Assembly (NCBI RefSeq): GCF_004340875.1
Contig: NZ_SLXQ01000001.1
Location: 1,426,001 to 1,490,000 of the forward strand
Reading direction: 5' to 3'
DNA: 64,000 bases
Origin: Tamaricihabitans halophyticus
GTDB taxonomy: Bacteria > Actinomycetota > Actinomycetes > Mycobacteriales > Pseudonocardiaceae
Position 1 is the first letter of the stretch. Each line of letters begins with the position of its first letter. The position numbers and the translations under genes were made by a program. Below, in pieces: positions 18,957 through 28,059 of the stretch. Below the pieces are notes generated by a model. It was not told where the DNA came from. It did no database searches and saw only the letters and a list, made by a program, of their open reading frames with translations.

Positions 18957-19853
18957 TCAGTTCAGCGTGACGAGTGTCTGCACCGGCAGGTGGTCCGAGG
19001 GGTACTGGCCCTCGTGCTCGAACGGGTTGATGCCGACCTGCTCCACGGCTACCTGATCGTCGGTGAGCAACCAGTCGATGCGGTCACCTTCGGCTGGCTC
19101 CTCGTAGCCGCCAAAGGTGGCGTACTCCGGCGTGAGTTGCTCACCAGCGGTGTTCCAGCTGTCCAGCAGCGCGTCCTCGGCGGTGAGGATGCTGTATGGC
19201 TCGGAGCTCGTGTTTGCGTTGAAGTCACCGGTGAGCACCACGGGCAGGTTTGCGTCGAGTTCAGCGACCCGATCGCGGATCAGTTCCGCGCTGCGCAGCC
19301 GCGCGTTCTCCGATTTGTGGTCGAAATGCGTGTTCATCGCGACGAACTCGGTACCGGTCACGGTGTCCTTGAACTTGCCCCAGGTGACCATCCGGGGCAG
19401 CTCGTTGCCCCAGGAGGTGGAGCCCGGCACGTCTGGCGTGTCCGAGAGCCAGAAGTTCTCCTCGGACAACATCTCCAGCCGCGTGGTGTCATAGAAGATC
19501 GCGCTGTACTCGCCGTCCTCGCCACCTTCCCTGCCGACGCCGATCCACTCGTAGCTGTCGGGAAGGTCCGCCTGCACGTCGGTGAGCTGGTCGTGCAGCC
19601 CTTCCTGGGTACCGATCAGCGAAGGTCGCTCGTCGTTGAGTAGCTGTGCCATGGCTGGGCGGCGCTCGTCCCACGAGTTCGGGGACTGGTCCGAGGCATA
19701 GCGCAGGTTGTACGACATGACGTGCAGCTTCTCGCCGTCCGGCGGGCCGATCAGCGGTCCTTGCGCGGTCGCACCCGCCAAACCCGGAGCCCCGGTCAGC
19801 GCCACCGATGCTGTCAACGTAGCGCCAAGCGCGAACTTGCCAATCCTGGACAC
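18957..19853 (-). CDS. Secreted endonuclease/exonuclease/phosphatase-family protein
   Basis: Exported metal-dependent phosphodiesterase-fold protein (298 aa). A signal peptide is visible (RIGKFALGATLTASVALTGA, cut near GLAGATAQG). The EEP core follows: HVMSYNLRYA, TQEGL with the metal-binding Glu, MNTHFDH, LTGDFNA with the catalytic Asp-x-Asn, RIDWLLT, and the terminal SDHLPV. These are all the expected catalytic residues. GTG at 19853 has GGGAGGAACTC upstream. Substrates could be nucleic acid, phospholipid or inositol phosphate. It stands alone, between the hydrolase and the type VII-like genes. Confidence 0.88.
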   Translation of the reverse strand: MSRIGKFALGATLTASVALTGAPGLAGATAQGPLIGPPDGEKLHVMSYNLRYASDQSPNSWDERRPAMAQLLNDERPSLIGTQEGLHDQLTDVQADLPDSYEWIGVGREGGEDGEYSAIFYDTTRLEMLSEENFWLSDTPDVPGSTSWGNELPRMVTWGKFKDTVTGTEFVAMNTHFDHKSENARLRSAELIRDRVAELDANLPVVLTGDFNANTSSEPYSILTAEDALLDSWNTAGEQLTPEYATFGGYEEPAEGDRIDWLLTDDQVAVEQVGINPFEHEGQYPSDHLPVQTLVTLN

Positions 19854-19997
19854 GAGTTCCTCCCGAGACGATCGACGATATAGCGGACATTTTCGTCGTG
19901 TCCCGGATGGATGTGAACGGTTGACCACTGGAATACGTAACCCGGTCATCCCACCGTTGCTCGCGCTTGGCAGAAAGTTAGTTCACCGCACTGCGTG

Positions 19998-20021
19998 TGA
20001 CCGCGTTCTTCAAGGTCAGCG
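19998..20021 (-). repeat. Dispersed CCGC...GCG repeat, copy B
   Basis: Read on the minus strand: CGCTGACCTTGAAGAACGCG then GTCA. It begins four bases after the stop of the small type VII-like partner gene, the same 3' end position as copies A and E. Confidence 0.6.
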
Positions 20022-20024
20022 AGG

Positions 20025-20501
20025 TTACCGGAGGAAGGTCATCCCGCTGAAGTCATCGTCATCGTCGTCCCGCGGGGGGCGAGCGCTACGGGCTGGCGGG
20101 GCAGGCTCAGCTGGTGTTGCCGGCGGTTCGGGCTGCTCCAGCGGTCGACCGTCCGGGCCGAGTCGTCCGGCCGCCTCATCCGCCAGGTACTGCTCGGTGT
20201 CGCGCTCCAACTGCACTAGCCCGTAGTCCCGCAGATCGCGCACTTCGGGTAGATCCAAGCCACCGCCGGAGGCGACTTCGGTCCAGGTGGTGCGGCCCTC
20301 GGCCACCGCGCGAGCCACCATCTTGAGCTGATGTGGCGCGTCCGGCGATTGTGCGTGCTCCGCAACGATCTTCGGGTCCACCGGTTCAAGCTCCGGAACC
20401 GGTAGTTCCTTCGCTCTGGCCAGCCGAGTGTCCATTTCCGCCGCGATCGTTTCGATCTGGTTGACCTTGTTCCGCATATGCGGCGGGACGTCCTCGCGCA
20501 C
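20025..20501 (-). CDS. Small partner of EspC/WXG100-like protein, module 1
   Basis: Uncharacterised 158-residue protein, paralogous to the product of 22423-22839. Shared features are a helical N-terminal segment (MRNKVNQIETIAAEMDTRLARAKELPVPE), a central VARAVAEGRTTWTEV and LPEVRDL segment, a Pro-rich linker and an acidic tail ending in DDDFSGMTFLR. The paralogue ends EEDDFSTHTYLRR. GTG at 20501 follows GAGGAGG. It lies 34 bases downstream of the large module gene and is probably co-transcribed with it. A role as chaperone or secreted partner in a type VII-like system is a guess from context. Confidence 0.75.
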   Translation of the reverse strand: MREDVPPHMRNKVNQIETIAAEMDTRLARAKELPVPELEPVDPKIVAEHAQSPDAPHQLKMVARAVAEGRTTWTEVASGGGLDLPEVRDLRDYGLVQLERDTEQYLADEAAGRLGPDGRPLEQPEPPATPAEPAPPARSARPPRDDDDDDFSGMTFLR

Positions 20502-20535
20502 CCGGCCTCCTCGACTCTCGTTGTTCGTGCCCAGG

Positions 20536-21717
20536 TCAGGCGCCAGCCCGTTCCGGATCGGCCCCGTCTGGCTCGGTCGAATAGGTGCTGTCCGGAGTGT
20601 CTTCCCATGCCTCGGTATCGCTGACATCCGCGATATCCTTCGCGACCTCAGCGCCGCGCTGGTACTGGTCGATCTTCTCCTCGATTGGCTTGATCTTTTC
20701 TTCGATCTTGCCCTGGATCGCACCAACAGGGTCCTGCGCCATCTCCAACAGGCCCTTCACCTGATCCACCATCGCATTGACTTCATCCACGAGGGCCTTG
20801 GCCTCAATGAAAATGTCCACGACGTTCTTGATGAACTGAATCAGCTTGTACTGCCCGTAACCGGGGATCCAGCTGGTCGCGACCCGCTGGCCGATCTGGT
20901 CCACAACCGACTTGAGCGTGCTGACCACGTACTGCGCGGCCTTCTCGATCTGCTGCGCGACCAAGCCGTAAACCCCACCGACCAGCCGGTTCAGCGGACC
21001 CTCCTGGCCTGCGCCGTTCACCATCGTGGTGATGTAGGTGTTGAACTCCTGTGCCGCGCCGCCGTTCCAGTGCGAGTCCAAGCCGGACAGCGCCTTGGTC
21101 AGGTTGTCGAGCGATTCCTCGAGCGCGGTGCCCGCGCTCTTCAACGCATCGCCCGCGCCGGTCAGCGCGTTCCAGTTACCGGAAATCGGCTCGGTGATCG
21201 CCTCGACAGGGGACCAGCCGGTAACCGTGCTGACCACCCAGTCGATCGCCTTGAGCGAACCGCCCACTTCGTCCACCATGGACTTGATGTCTGCTTCCGC
21301 GATATCCGGTGGTTTCAGGTCGGCGGCCGGATCACTTGCTGGCGGATACGGTGCCGGACCAGGAAAGTCCTTGTAGCCCTCAACTCTCGGCGGCACATTC
21401 GGGTTGCTCATCCCGTCATCGGCGAAGATCTGGTAATTCGACTTGTCCGCGCCGCTGTAGTCCCAGGCGGCCCTGGTCAGCTCTTCACTCGTATCATGCA
21501 GATTGTTGCCATGCCCGAGGATCCGCTTCGCCGTTTCCGAAGCGTAGGTGTCCACAAGCGGTTTCAGCGCGGACATGATCAGTCCGTCGAAACCGGACTT
21601 CGCACTGGCATGCTCGCCGACATAGGTCTGAATCGTGCTCAACTGCCCGCTGACATCGCCGACCAACACTCCGTAACCGGCGATGTGTTCTGGCTCTGCG
21701 TGGAAGTTCTCCCCCAT
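20536..21717 (-). CDS. EspC/WXG100-like protein, module 1
   Basis: A 393-residue mostly helical protein. Residues about 1-100 resemble EspC/WXG100-type ESX proteins (FHAEPEHIAGYGVLVGDVSG and DTSEELTRAAWDYSGAD). Residues about 180-260 form a second helical hairpin with HWNGGAAQEFNTYI, a WXG-like turn. The long C-terminal helix region (IPGYGQYKLIQFIKN ... KGLLEMAQDP) is followed by an acidic tail. ATG at 21717 has GAGGAG; an upstream in-frame start has no support. It has a paralogue at 22836-24101. No type VII ATPase (EccC) is in the window, so any export would need machinery elsewhere. Confidence 0.78.
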   Translation of the reverse strand: MGENFHAEPEHIAGYGVLVGDVSGQLSTIQTYVGEHASAKSGFDGLIMSALKPLVDTYASETAKRILGHGNNLHDTSEELTRAAWDYSGADKSNYQIFADDGMSNPNVPPRVEGYKDFPGPAPYPPASDPAADLKPPDIAEADIKSMVDEVGGSLKAIDWVVSTVTGWSPVEAITEPISGNWNALTGAGDALKSAGTALEESLDNLTKALSGLDSHWNGGAAQEFNTYITTMVNGAGQEGPLNRLVGGVYGLVAQQIEKAAQYVVSTLKSVVDQIGQRVATSWIPGYGQYKLIQFIKNVVDIFIEAKALVDEVNAMVDQVKGLLEMAQDPVGAIQGKIEEKIKPIEEKIDQYQRGAEVAKDIADVSDTEAWEDTPDSTYSTEPDGADPERAGA

Positions 21718-21813
21718 AGCCCGACTCCTCGTAGTCACCCTGCGCCGCTATGCGGCATGCTGGATGGTCAGACGGTACAGGTGTTTCACAGGTTCCACGC
21801 AATGGAGTTCCGC

Positions 21814-22359
21814 TTGAAGCGAAAATTGTCATACGTGAGCGGGGTTTTTGTCGCCGTAGTGCTTGTTGGTGCGTGTGGTGACGCCGATTCAGGCGAGAGC
21901 TCGGCCGGTGAGCAGTCCCCGCAGCCGACGCCAACCGCACAGTGGCAGCAAACCGACGTCTGTGGTCTGCTCAGCGATCAGGAGGCACGCGACTACCTGC
22001 GTGGCCAGGAAGCCACTGGGCGTAAGCAGAACAAGAGCGATGCGACCGGCGGGCAACGTCCCGGTTGCGGTTGGCAGGCTGGCAGTCAGTACAAGCTCGA
22101 CCTCGCACTGTGGCAGCCACCAGCTCCGGGTGTGCAGTCTGAGAACGCCGAGCGAACACTGGATGTCAACGGTAAGAAGGGCTATGTCACCTCGCAGACC
22201 GAAGTCAGCTGCACCGTGGACGTTGAAGCCGAACCGGCCTGGCTGCAGGTCATCACTTTTTCGCCGCGTCCGGAGGACGAGACTTCGCTAACCGAGCGTA
22301 CCGAATGCGACCGGGCGGGCGAGCTCGCCGGCACCGTACTTGATCGGCTAACGAAGTAA
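21814..22359 (+). CDS. DUF3558-like lipoprotein
   Basis: Predicted lipoprotein (181 aa) anchored outside the membrane. The signal peptide runs from the KRK of the n-region through GVFVAVVLVGAC, with the lipobox cysteine near residue 21. The mature part has VCGLLSDQEARDYL, a CGW segment and later cysteines (SCTVDVE, ECDRAGELA), fitting DUF3558 proteins of Pseudonocardiaceae, which often sit beside WXG100-type genes. I chose TTG 21814 because GGAG lies six bases upstream; ATG 21802 would add four residues. It is encoded on the opposite strand, between the two type VII-like modules. Confidence 0.8.
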   Translation: MKRKLSYVSGVFVAVVLVGACGDADSGESSAGEQSPQPTPTAQWQQTDVCGLLSDQEARDYLRGQEATGRKQNKSDATGGQRPGCGWQAGSQYKLDLALWQPPAPGVQSENAERTLDVNGKKGYVTSQTEVSCTVDVEAEPAWLQVITFSPRPEDETSLTERTECDRAGELAGTVLDRLTK

Positions 22360-22373
22360 CCTTCGAGATCAAG

Positions 22374-22405
22374 TTATGCACAGCTGTGGAAAAATGTGTG
22401 GATAT
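22374..22405. promoter_or_regulatory. DnaA-box-like cluster between module genes
   Basis: TTATGCACA (22374-22382, plus), TTTTCCACA (22385-22393, minus) and ATATCCACA (22397-22405, minus) lie within 32 bases, in the 63-base convergent gap between the lipoprotein and the second small partner. Boxes are imperfect except for the core TCCACA. Confidence 0.5.
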
Positions 22406-22422
22406 CCACTGTTATGTCTGGG

Positions 22423-22839
22423 TCAGCGCCGCAGATAGGTGTGCGTACTGAAGTCGTCCTCCTCGTCCTCGCCGGATGGACGGCTAATTGCCCGCGGTTC
22501 CGGCGTCGATTGCTCCTCGAGCTGTCTGGCTAGCTCCTCGTCGAGCTTGCGGAAGCTGGCGGCCTGTAGCTCCCGTACCTCCGGGAGGTCCTGCGCGTCA
22601 CCGTTCAGTACTTCCGGCCAGTTGGTGCGTCCTTGCGCCACCGCCGTTGCCACCGCGCGCATCTCCGGCGGTGCGTCCCTGCTCACCGCGAACCTGGCCA
22701 CCCCGTCGTGATCGATCTGTCCGAACTCGGGTTCCGGTAACTCGGTGGCCCTGATCAGCTTGGTGTCGATGGCGGCGGCGACTTCCTGCAAGCGCCCAAG
22801 CGCGGACTGTAGTGCCGCTGGTACTGGTTCGTTAATCAT
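22423..22839 (-). CDS. Small partner of EspC/WXG100-like protein, module 2
   Basis: Uncharacterised 138-residue paralogue of the 20025-20501 product. It shares the helical start (ALQSALGRLQEVAAAIDTKL), the VATAVAQGRTNWPEV segment, LPEVRELQ and the acidic tail DEEDDFSTHTYLRR. ATG at 22839 overlaps the stop of the large gene as ATGA, so the pair is translationally coupled. The duplication of both genes in the same order shows that the two-gene unit is the functional module. Confidence 0.75.
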   Translation of the reverse strand: MINEPVPAALQSALGRLQEVAAAIDTKLIRATELPEPEFGQIDHDGVARFAVSRDAPPEMRAVATAVAQGRTNWPEVLNGDAQDLPEVRELQAASFRKLDEELARQLEEQSTPEPRAISRPSGEDEEDDFSTHTYLRR

Positions 22840-24101
22840 CCGTCCCGCTCCGCATCCTCGCCGACCGAGTATTCGTCCTCCGGCAGGCGGACGAAATCCG
22901 AGTCGTGCATGTCGTCAAAATCCTTCGAAAATTCGTGGGCTTCCTCGAGATCCTTAAGTATCTTTTCGCGATCCTCGGCAGACTGCTCACCACTTTTCTC
23001 CGCGCCGGTGACTTCGGCATACTTCTCGATGAATTTGTCGGCCGCCACAGCGATATCTTTGGCGGCTTCACCCAGTTGCTCGACGCCCTCGATCTGGCCC
23101 TTCTTGAACGGATCGATAGCCGCTTCGATGAGCTCTTTCAACGCCTCGGCCAATTCTAAGAGATTTTCGACCATCTCTTTGGCCGCCGCGAAGGTATCCC
23201 AGCACTCCCAGATGAATTCGATCACCCGCGCCCAGCCGACCCCAGGGATCCAGCCGGTCGCGACTTTGGACGCGATCTGGTCCACCTTTTCCTTCAGCTT
23301 GGTGACGATAAACTCGGCGACTTTTTCGATCTGGTCCGAGAAAGTCTCGTAGGCGGATCCGATTATCCGGTTCAGTGGCCCTTCCGAACTCACTCCGGCG
23401 GCCAGATCGGCGATGTAGATGTCGAATTCTTGCGCTGCGCCGCCGTCCCAGTGTTCATCAAGCTTCTTGAGTGAGTCACCAGTGAGGTTCGCCAGCGACT
23501 CCTCGGTGGCATCACCGGATTCGCCGAGCACCTCTCCAGATGCCTTGAGCGCGTTCCAGTTCCCGGCGATGGGGTCGGTGATCGCCTCGACCGGGGAGAA
23601 GTCGAAAACCTGCCGAAGTACCCAGTCGATTCCGTAGAGTATTCCGCCAACTTCTTCGACCTTCGACTTGATATCCGGATCTTTGATTTTCGGCGCTTTG
23701 AGGTCGGTGGACGGGTCGGTCTCCGCCGGATATGACTCGGCGTCCTCGAAATCCTCGTAGCCGTCGAGCTGCTGCGGCCGGCCAGGGTTACTCGAGCCGT
23801 CGTCCTTGAACCGCTTGTACTCGTTCTCCTCGGCGCCGCTGTAATCCCATGCCGCCCTGGTCAGTTCCTGACTGCAGGATTCGAGTAGGTGGCAGTAGCT
23901 GCTGTATCGGTTGCTTGCCGCCTCGGCGTAGTCGTCTACGGCGGGTTTGATGAGTTCCATCACGGCGCCCTCGTAGCCGTTCTGCGCGCTGCCGTGCTCG
24001 GCGATGTGCTCTTTGATGGTGTCGACCTGGTCCCGGACGTCCAGGACGAGTACGCCATAGCCCGCGACATGCTCAGGTTTGACCGCAAAACCTTCACCCA
24101 T
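22836..24101 (-). CDS. EspC/WXG100-like protein, module 2
   Basis: A 421-residue paralogue of the module 1 protein, alignable along its length: FAVKPEHVAGYGVLVLDVRD, SQELTRAAWDYSGAEENEY, a Pro/Asp linker, DPIAGNWNALKASG, HWDGGAAQEFDIYI, and IPGVGWARVIEFIWE. The C-terminal 110 residues are longer and richer in Lys/Glu than in module 1 and end with YSVGE, a sequence that fits the YxxxD/E export signal. Codon use has visibly more A/T third positions than module 1. ATG at 24101 begins after GGGAAAC; the small partner overlaps its stop. Confidence 0.77.
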   Translation of the reverse strand: MGEGFAVKPEHVAGYGVLVLDVRDQVDTIKEHIAEHGSAQNGYEGAVMELIKPAVDDYAEAASNRYSSYCHLLESCSQELTRAAWDYSGAEENEYKRFKDDGSSNPGRPQQLDGYEDFEDAESYPAETDPSTDLKAPKIKDPDIKSKVEEVGGILYGIDWVLRQVFDFSPVEAITDPIAGNWNALKASGEVLGESGDATEESLANLTGDSLKKLDEHWDGGAAQEFDIYIADLAAGVSSEGPLNRIIGSAYETFSDQIEKVAEFIVTKLKEKVDQIASKVATGWIPGVGWARVIEFIWECWDTFAAAKEMVENLLELAEALKELIEAAIDPFKKGQIEGVEQLGEAAKDIAVAADKFIEKYAEVTGAEKSGEQSAEDREKILKDLEEAHEFSKDFDDMHDSDFVRLPEDEYSVGEDAERDG

Positions 24102-24325
24102 AGTGTTTCCCTGGTTGCTTCTAGTTGTCGGCGTATGTCCTGATTGTGTGTTGTGCTGCTTTCACGTCGCTTTCATCGCGGGAACACCCCGCGCGACCGG
24201 GCAGCGTGGCTGGAAACCGCAGGACAGATAGGATGGGCAGGAGAATTGCCCGCTCGCGAACGCGTGCGCGGACCAGGCCTTCGGGTCACCGCGACGCAGG
24301 GCATTTGACGTAGAAGGGCCCACAG

Positions 24326-26842
24326 GTGACTGATACAACCCTGCCGCCGGACGGAGGCCGGACCGAACCGGTCGACATCCAGCAGGAGATGCAGCGCTCG
24401 TACATCGACTACGCGATGAGCGTGATCGTGTCCCGCGCGTTGCCGGACGTTCGCGACGGCCTGAAGCCGGTGCATCGCCGAGTGCTCTACTCGATGCACG
24501 ACAACGGACTGCGTCCGGACCGCAGCTACACGAAGTGCTCGCGCATCGTCGGTGACGTGATGGGTAACTACCACCCACACGGTGACTCGGCGATCTACGA
24601 TTCGCTGGTTCGCCTGGCGCAGCCGTGGTCGATGCGCTACAAGCTGGTCGACGGGCAGGGCAACTTCGGCTCACCGGGTAACGACCCGCCGGCCGCGATG
24701 CGGTACACCGAGGCGCGGATGGCGCCACTCGCGCTCGCGATGCTGCAGGACATCGGCGAGGACACCGTCGATGTCCAGGACAACTACGACGGCAAAACGC
24801 AGGAACCCGTCGTCCTGCCGAGCCGGATCCCGAACCTGCTGGTCAATGGCAGTGGCGGGATCGCGGTCGGGATGGCCACGAACATCCCGCCGCATAACCT
24901 GCGCGAAGTCGCCGAGGGCGTGTTCTGGGCGCTGGACAACTGGGATGCGGACGAGGACGAAACGCTCGCCGCGATGATGCAGCGCATCAAGGGACCGGAC
25001 TTCCCGACCGACGGTCTGATCCTCGGTACTCAGGGCATCGAGGACGCCTACCGGACGGGCCGCGGCTCGATCCGGATGCGCGCGGTGGTCGAGGTTGAGG
25101 AAGACAGCAAGGGCCGCACCATCCTGGTCGTCACCGAGCTGCCCTTCCAGGTCAACCCGGACAACCTGATCGAGAACATCGCGAACCTGGTGCGGGACGG
25201 CAAGCTCACCGGTATCTCGGAGATCGCCGATGAGTCGAACAAGCGCAGCGGGCAGCGCCTGGTGATCACGCTCAAGCGGGATGCGGTCGCCAAGGTCGTG
25301 CTGAACAACCTGTACAAGCACACCCAGCTACAGACCAACTTCGGCGTCAACATGCTGTCGCTGGTCGACGGGGTGCCGCGCACGCTGCGGCTCGACCAGA
25401 TGATCCGCTACTACGTGAAGCACCAGGTCGAGGTCATCGTCCGGCGGACCAGGTACCGGTTGCGCAAGGCCGAGGAGCGGGCACACATCCTGCGTGGTCT
25501 GGTCAAGGCGCTGGACGCGCTGGACGAGGTCATCGCGCTGATCCGGCGCTCGGAGACGGTGGATGTCGCGCGCAGCGGTCTGATCGAGCTGCTGGACGTG
25601 GACGAGGTGCAGGCCCAGGCGATCCTGGACATGCAGCTGCGCCGGCTGGCCGCACTGGAACGGCAGAAGATCGTCGACGAGCTGGCCGAGATCGAAGAGA
25701 TCATCGCGGATCTGCAGGACATCCTGGATCGCCCGGAGCGGCAGCGGCAGATTATCAAGGACGAGCTCACCGAGATCGTCGAGAAGCACGGCGATGACCG
25801 GCGCACCAAGATCATTCCGTACGACGGCGAGGTCAATGTCGAGGACCTGATCGCGGTCGAGGACGTGGTGGTCACGATCACGCGTACCGGTTACGCCAAG
25901 CGCACCAAGACCGAGCTGTATCGCTCGCAGAAGCGTGGCGGCAAGGGTGTGCAGGGTGCGCAGCTGAAGCAGGACGACATCGTCTCGCACTTCTTCGTGT
26001 GTTCGACACACGATTGGATCCTGTTCTTCACCAACAAGGGGCGGGTGTACCGGGCGAAGGCCTATGACCTGCCCGAGGCGAACCGCACCGCGCGCGGTCA
26101 GCACGTGGCCAACCTGCTTGCCTTCCAGCCGGATGAGCAGATCGCGCAGGTTATCCAGATCACCAACTACGAGGCCGCGCCGTATCTGGTGCTGGCCACG
26201 AAGAAGGGTCTGGTGAAGAAGTCCAAGCTGAGCGACTTCGACTCGAACCGGTCCGGCGGGTTGATCGGCGTGAACCTGCGCGAGGATGACGAGCTGGTCG
26301 GCGCCGTGTTGTGCTCGGCGCAGGATGACCTGCTGCTGGTGTCCTCGGACGGGCAGTCGATCCGGTTCCACGCCTCGGATGAGGCGCTGCGGCCGATGGG
26401 TCGGGCGACCTCCGGTGTGCTCGGGATGCGCTTCAACGAGGGCGATGAGCTGTTGACCATGGGCGTGGTGCAGGAGGATCAGTTCGTCCTGGTGGCCACC
26501 GATGGTGGGTATGCCAAGCGCACGCCGATCGAGGACTACCCGGTGCAGGGGCGCGGCGGCAAGGGTGTGCTGACCGTGCAGCATGACGAGAAACGCGGCA
26601 CGCTGGTTGGTGCGTTGATCGTGGCCGAAGATGATCAGCTGTACGCGATTACTTCGACTGGCGGGATCATTCGCACCGATGCTAGGCAGGTACGTAAGGC
26701 CGGGCGACAGACCAAGGGCGTGCGGCTGATGAACCTCGGGGACGGCACCAAGGTGGTCGCCGTGGCCCGAAACGCCGATGAGCCGAACGGCGACAGTGCG
26801 AACGGCACTGCCGTAACCGAAACCGACGAACCGGAAGAGTAA
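24326..26842 (+). CDS. gyrA: DNA gyrase subunit A
   Basis: Breakage-reunion subunit of gyrase (838 aa). The quinolone-resistance region reads [15 protein letters not shown], with Ser at about 88 (the sensitive-type residue in many bacteria). The catalytic Tyr is in [10 protein letters not shown] near 126. The C-terminal beta-pinwheel carries a GyrA box ([11 protein letters not shown]). A second GRGGKGVLT repeat is present. GTG at 24326. The acidic C-terminal tail is normal. A DUF3566 gene follows 11 bases downstream. Confidence 0.98.
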   Translation: MTDTTLPPDGGRTEPVDIQQEMQRSYIDYAMSVIVSRALPDVRDGLKPVHRRVLYSMHDNGLRPDRSYTKCSRIVGDVMGNYHPHGDSAIYDSLVRLAQPWSMRYKLVDGQGNFGSPGNDPPAAMRYTEARMAPLALAMLQDIGEDTVDVQDNYDGKTQEPVVLPSRIPNLLVNGSGGIAVGMATNIPPHNLREVAEGVFWALDNWDADEDETLAAMMQRIKGPDFPTDGLILGTQGIEDAYRTGRGSIRMRAVVEVEEDSKGRTILVVTELPFQVNPDNLIENIANLVRDGKLTGISEIADESNKRSGQRLVITLKRDAVAKVVLNNLYKHTQLQTNFGVNMLSLVDGVPRTLRLDQMIRYYVKHQVEVIVRRTRYRLRKAEERAHILRGLVKALDALDEVIALIRRSETVDVARSGLIELLDVDEVQAQAILDMQLRRLAALERQKIVDELAEIEEIIADLQDILDRPERQRQIIKDELTEIVEKHGDDRRTKIIPYDGEVNVEDLIAVEDVVVTITRTGYAKRTKTELYRSQKRGGKGVQGAQLKQDDIVSHFFVCSTHDWILFFTNKGRVYRAKAYDLPEANRTARGQHVANLLAFQPDEQIAQVIQITNYEAAPYLVLATKKGLVKKSKLSDFDSNRSGGLIGVNLREDDELVGAVLCSAQDDLLLVSSDGQSIRFHASDEALRPMGRATSGVLGMRFNEGDELLTMGVVQEDQFVLVATDGGYAKRTPIEDYPVQGRGGKGVLTVQHDEKRGTLVGALIVAEDDQLYAITSTGGIIRTDARQVRKAGRQTKGVRLMNLGDGTKVVAVARNADEPNGDSANGTAVTETDEPEE

Positions 26843-26853
26843 GGAACCCGCTG

Positions 26854-27705
26854 GTGACACCACCCGAGAACGCCGATCGCCGGGAGACTCCCGCCGAAGG
26901 TGCTGCGGAGCGGACCACGGTGTTCTCTGCGCAGGACGTGACTGGTCCGGAGACGAATGGTTCCGGCGCGCACGAGCAGGGCACGCTGTCCCCGCCGCCG
27001 TGGGAGCGGGTGGCCGCCGATCAGCATGCCGAATGGGGCGCTGGGTACAGCGCGCCTGGTGCTGCCGCGGCGCAGCAGCCGGCCGAGGAGGTGCTGTACT
27101 CCGGGCAGGGCGCGGACGTGAACTGGTCGGCGCAGACGATCAGCGAAGAGCGGCCGGTGGTGAGCGGTAGTGCCGCGGCGGCGGCGTTCGGTCAGGAGAG
27201 CACACAGCAGGTCGCCGCGCCGCCGGGGCTGCCCGGTGGGGAGGTTGGCAACCAGCGGACCTCGGTCGATCTGGGTAGTACGGCACGCTCGGGTGGTGGC
27301 CAGTCCGGCACGCCGAGCGCGCTACGCCGGCCGGGGCGCGGGCCTCGGCGGGCGAGTCTGCAGGTGAAGCGGATCGACCCGTGGTCCGTGCTGAAGCTGA
27401 CGTTGGTGCTGGGCACCGCGCTGTTCTTCGTGTGGATGGTCGCCGTCGGTGTGCTGTACATCGTGCTGGACGGCATGGGTGTGTGGGACAACCTCAACGG
27501 CACGTACTCCCAGCTGGTGACCGATGATTCGGGGGCGGGCGCGGAATCGCTGATTACCGCGGGCACGGTGTTCGGGGTCGCGGCGATTATCGGCGCGGTG
27601 AATATCGTGCTGCTCTCCGCGCTGGCCACGGTGTGTTCGTTCGTGTACAACGTGTCAGCGGATCTTGCCGGCGGGTTGGAAGTAACCCTCTCCGAACGCG
27701 AGTAG
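26854..27705 (+). CDS. DUF3566 membrane protein
   Basis: Protein of 283 aa related to the conserved gene after gyrA in mycobacteria (Rv0007 position). The first 165 residues are a disordered Gly/Pro/Ser/Gln-rich cytoplasmic region. The DUF3566 domain follows: a basic VKRIDPWSVLK anchor, TM1 (LVLGTALFFVWMVAVGVLYI), an extracytoplasmic GVWDNLNGTY loop, and TM2 (GVAAIIGAVNIVLLSALATV). GTG at 26854 follows AAGGAACCC. It is probably co-transcribed with gyrA. Its exact function is unknown. Confidence 0.9.
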   Translation: MTPPENADRRETPAEGAAERTTVFSAQDVTGPETNGSGAHEQGTLSPPPWERVAADQHAEWGAGYSAPGAAAAQQPAEEVLYSGQGADVNWSAQTISEERPVVSGSAAAAAFGQESTQQVAAPPGLPGGEVGNQRTSVDLGSTARSGGGQSGTPSALRRPGRGPRRASLQVKRIDPWSVLKLTLVLGTALFFVWMVAVGVLYIVLDGMGVWDNLNGTYSQLVTDDSGAGAESLITAGTVFGVAAIIGAVNIVLLSALATVCSFVYNVSADLAGGLEVTLSERE

Positions 27706-27716
27706 TTTGCGCGTTC

Positions 27717-27890
27717 GTGCGGGAGATCAGCGAAGAGCTCGCCGTCACCATCACGCTCGCCAGCGCGGCACATGTCGGCACTTTCCAGGCGCAAGCACAC
27801 GGCCACGACTACGCCGACCGGGCACGCGTATCGCCGCCCGTCGACCAATTGATTTTTGATCAGCTGCACGAGACTGGCCAGCTCGCCTAG
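27717..27890 (+). CDS. Possible small protein, unrecognised
   Basis: A 57-codon open frame (GTG 27717) just after the DUF3566 gene, translating to REISEELAVTITLASAAHVG and so on. It has no recognised family and no clear ribosome site. It could be chance coding in GC-rich DNA. Confidence 0.2.
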   Translation: MREISEELAVTITLASAAHVGTFQAQAHGHDYADRARVSPPVDQLIFDQLHETGQLA

Positions 27891-27922
27891 CACCCACTGG
27901 AGCAGACCCGCCGAACCTAGCC

Positions 27923-27992
27923 GATTTGTGCCGCGCTCGGCGATTTGTGCTGGGTACGGCCCTATTTGTGGTCAAACAGCGGCCGATTGGTG
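27923..27992 (+). repeat. Four phased (G/T)ATTTGTG-like direct repeats upstream of the DinB gene
   Basis: GATTTGTG at 27923 and 27942, TATTTGTG at 27963 and GATTGGTG at 27985. Starts are spaced 19, 21 and 22 bases, about two helical turns each, and lie 70-140 bases before the DinB-family start. This may be a regulator array. Confidence 0.45.
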
Positions 27993-28059
27993 ACGAGAAC
28001 TGACGGTAGGTGGCTCTAGCTTTGACTCCACCGCACAGCAGAGCGAGGGGAGTTCGATC

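Noticed and set aside
20428-21813. Plus-strand frame continuing upstream of the lipoprotein, opposite type VII-like module 1
   Set aside because: The 643-codon frame is only meaningful from about 21814, where a signal peptide and lipobox appear. The rest is antisense to the module 1 genes.
25328-26863. 511-codon minus-strand frame opposite gyrA
   Set aside because: Antisense shadow with His/Arg/Leu-rich composition and no motifs.
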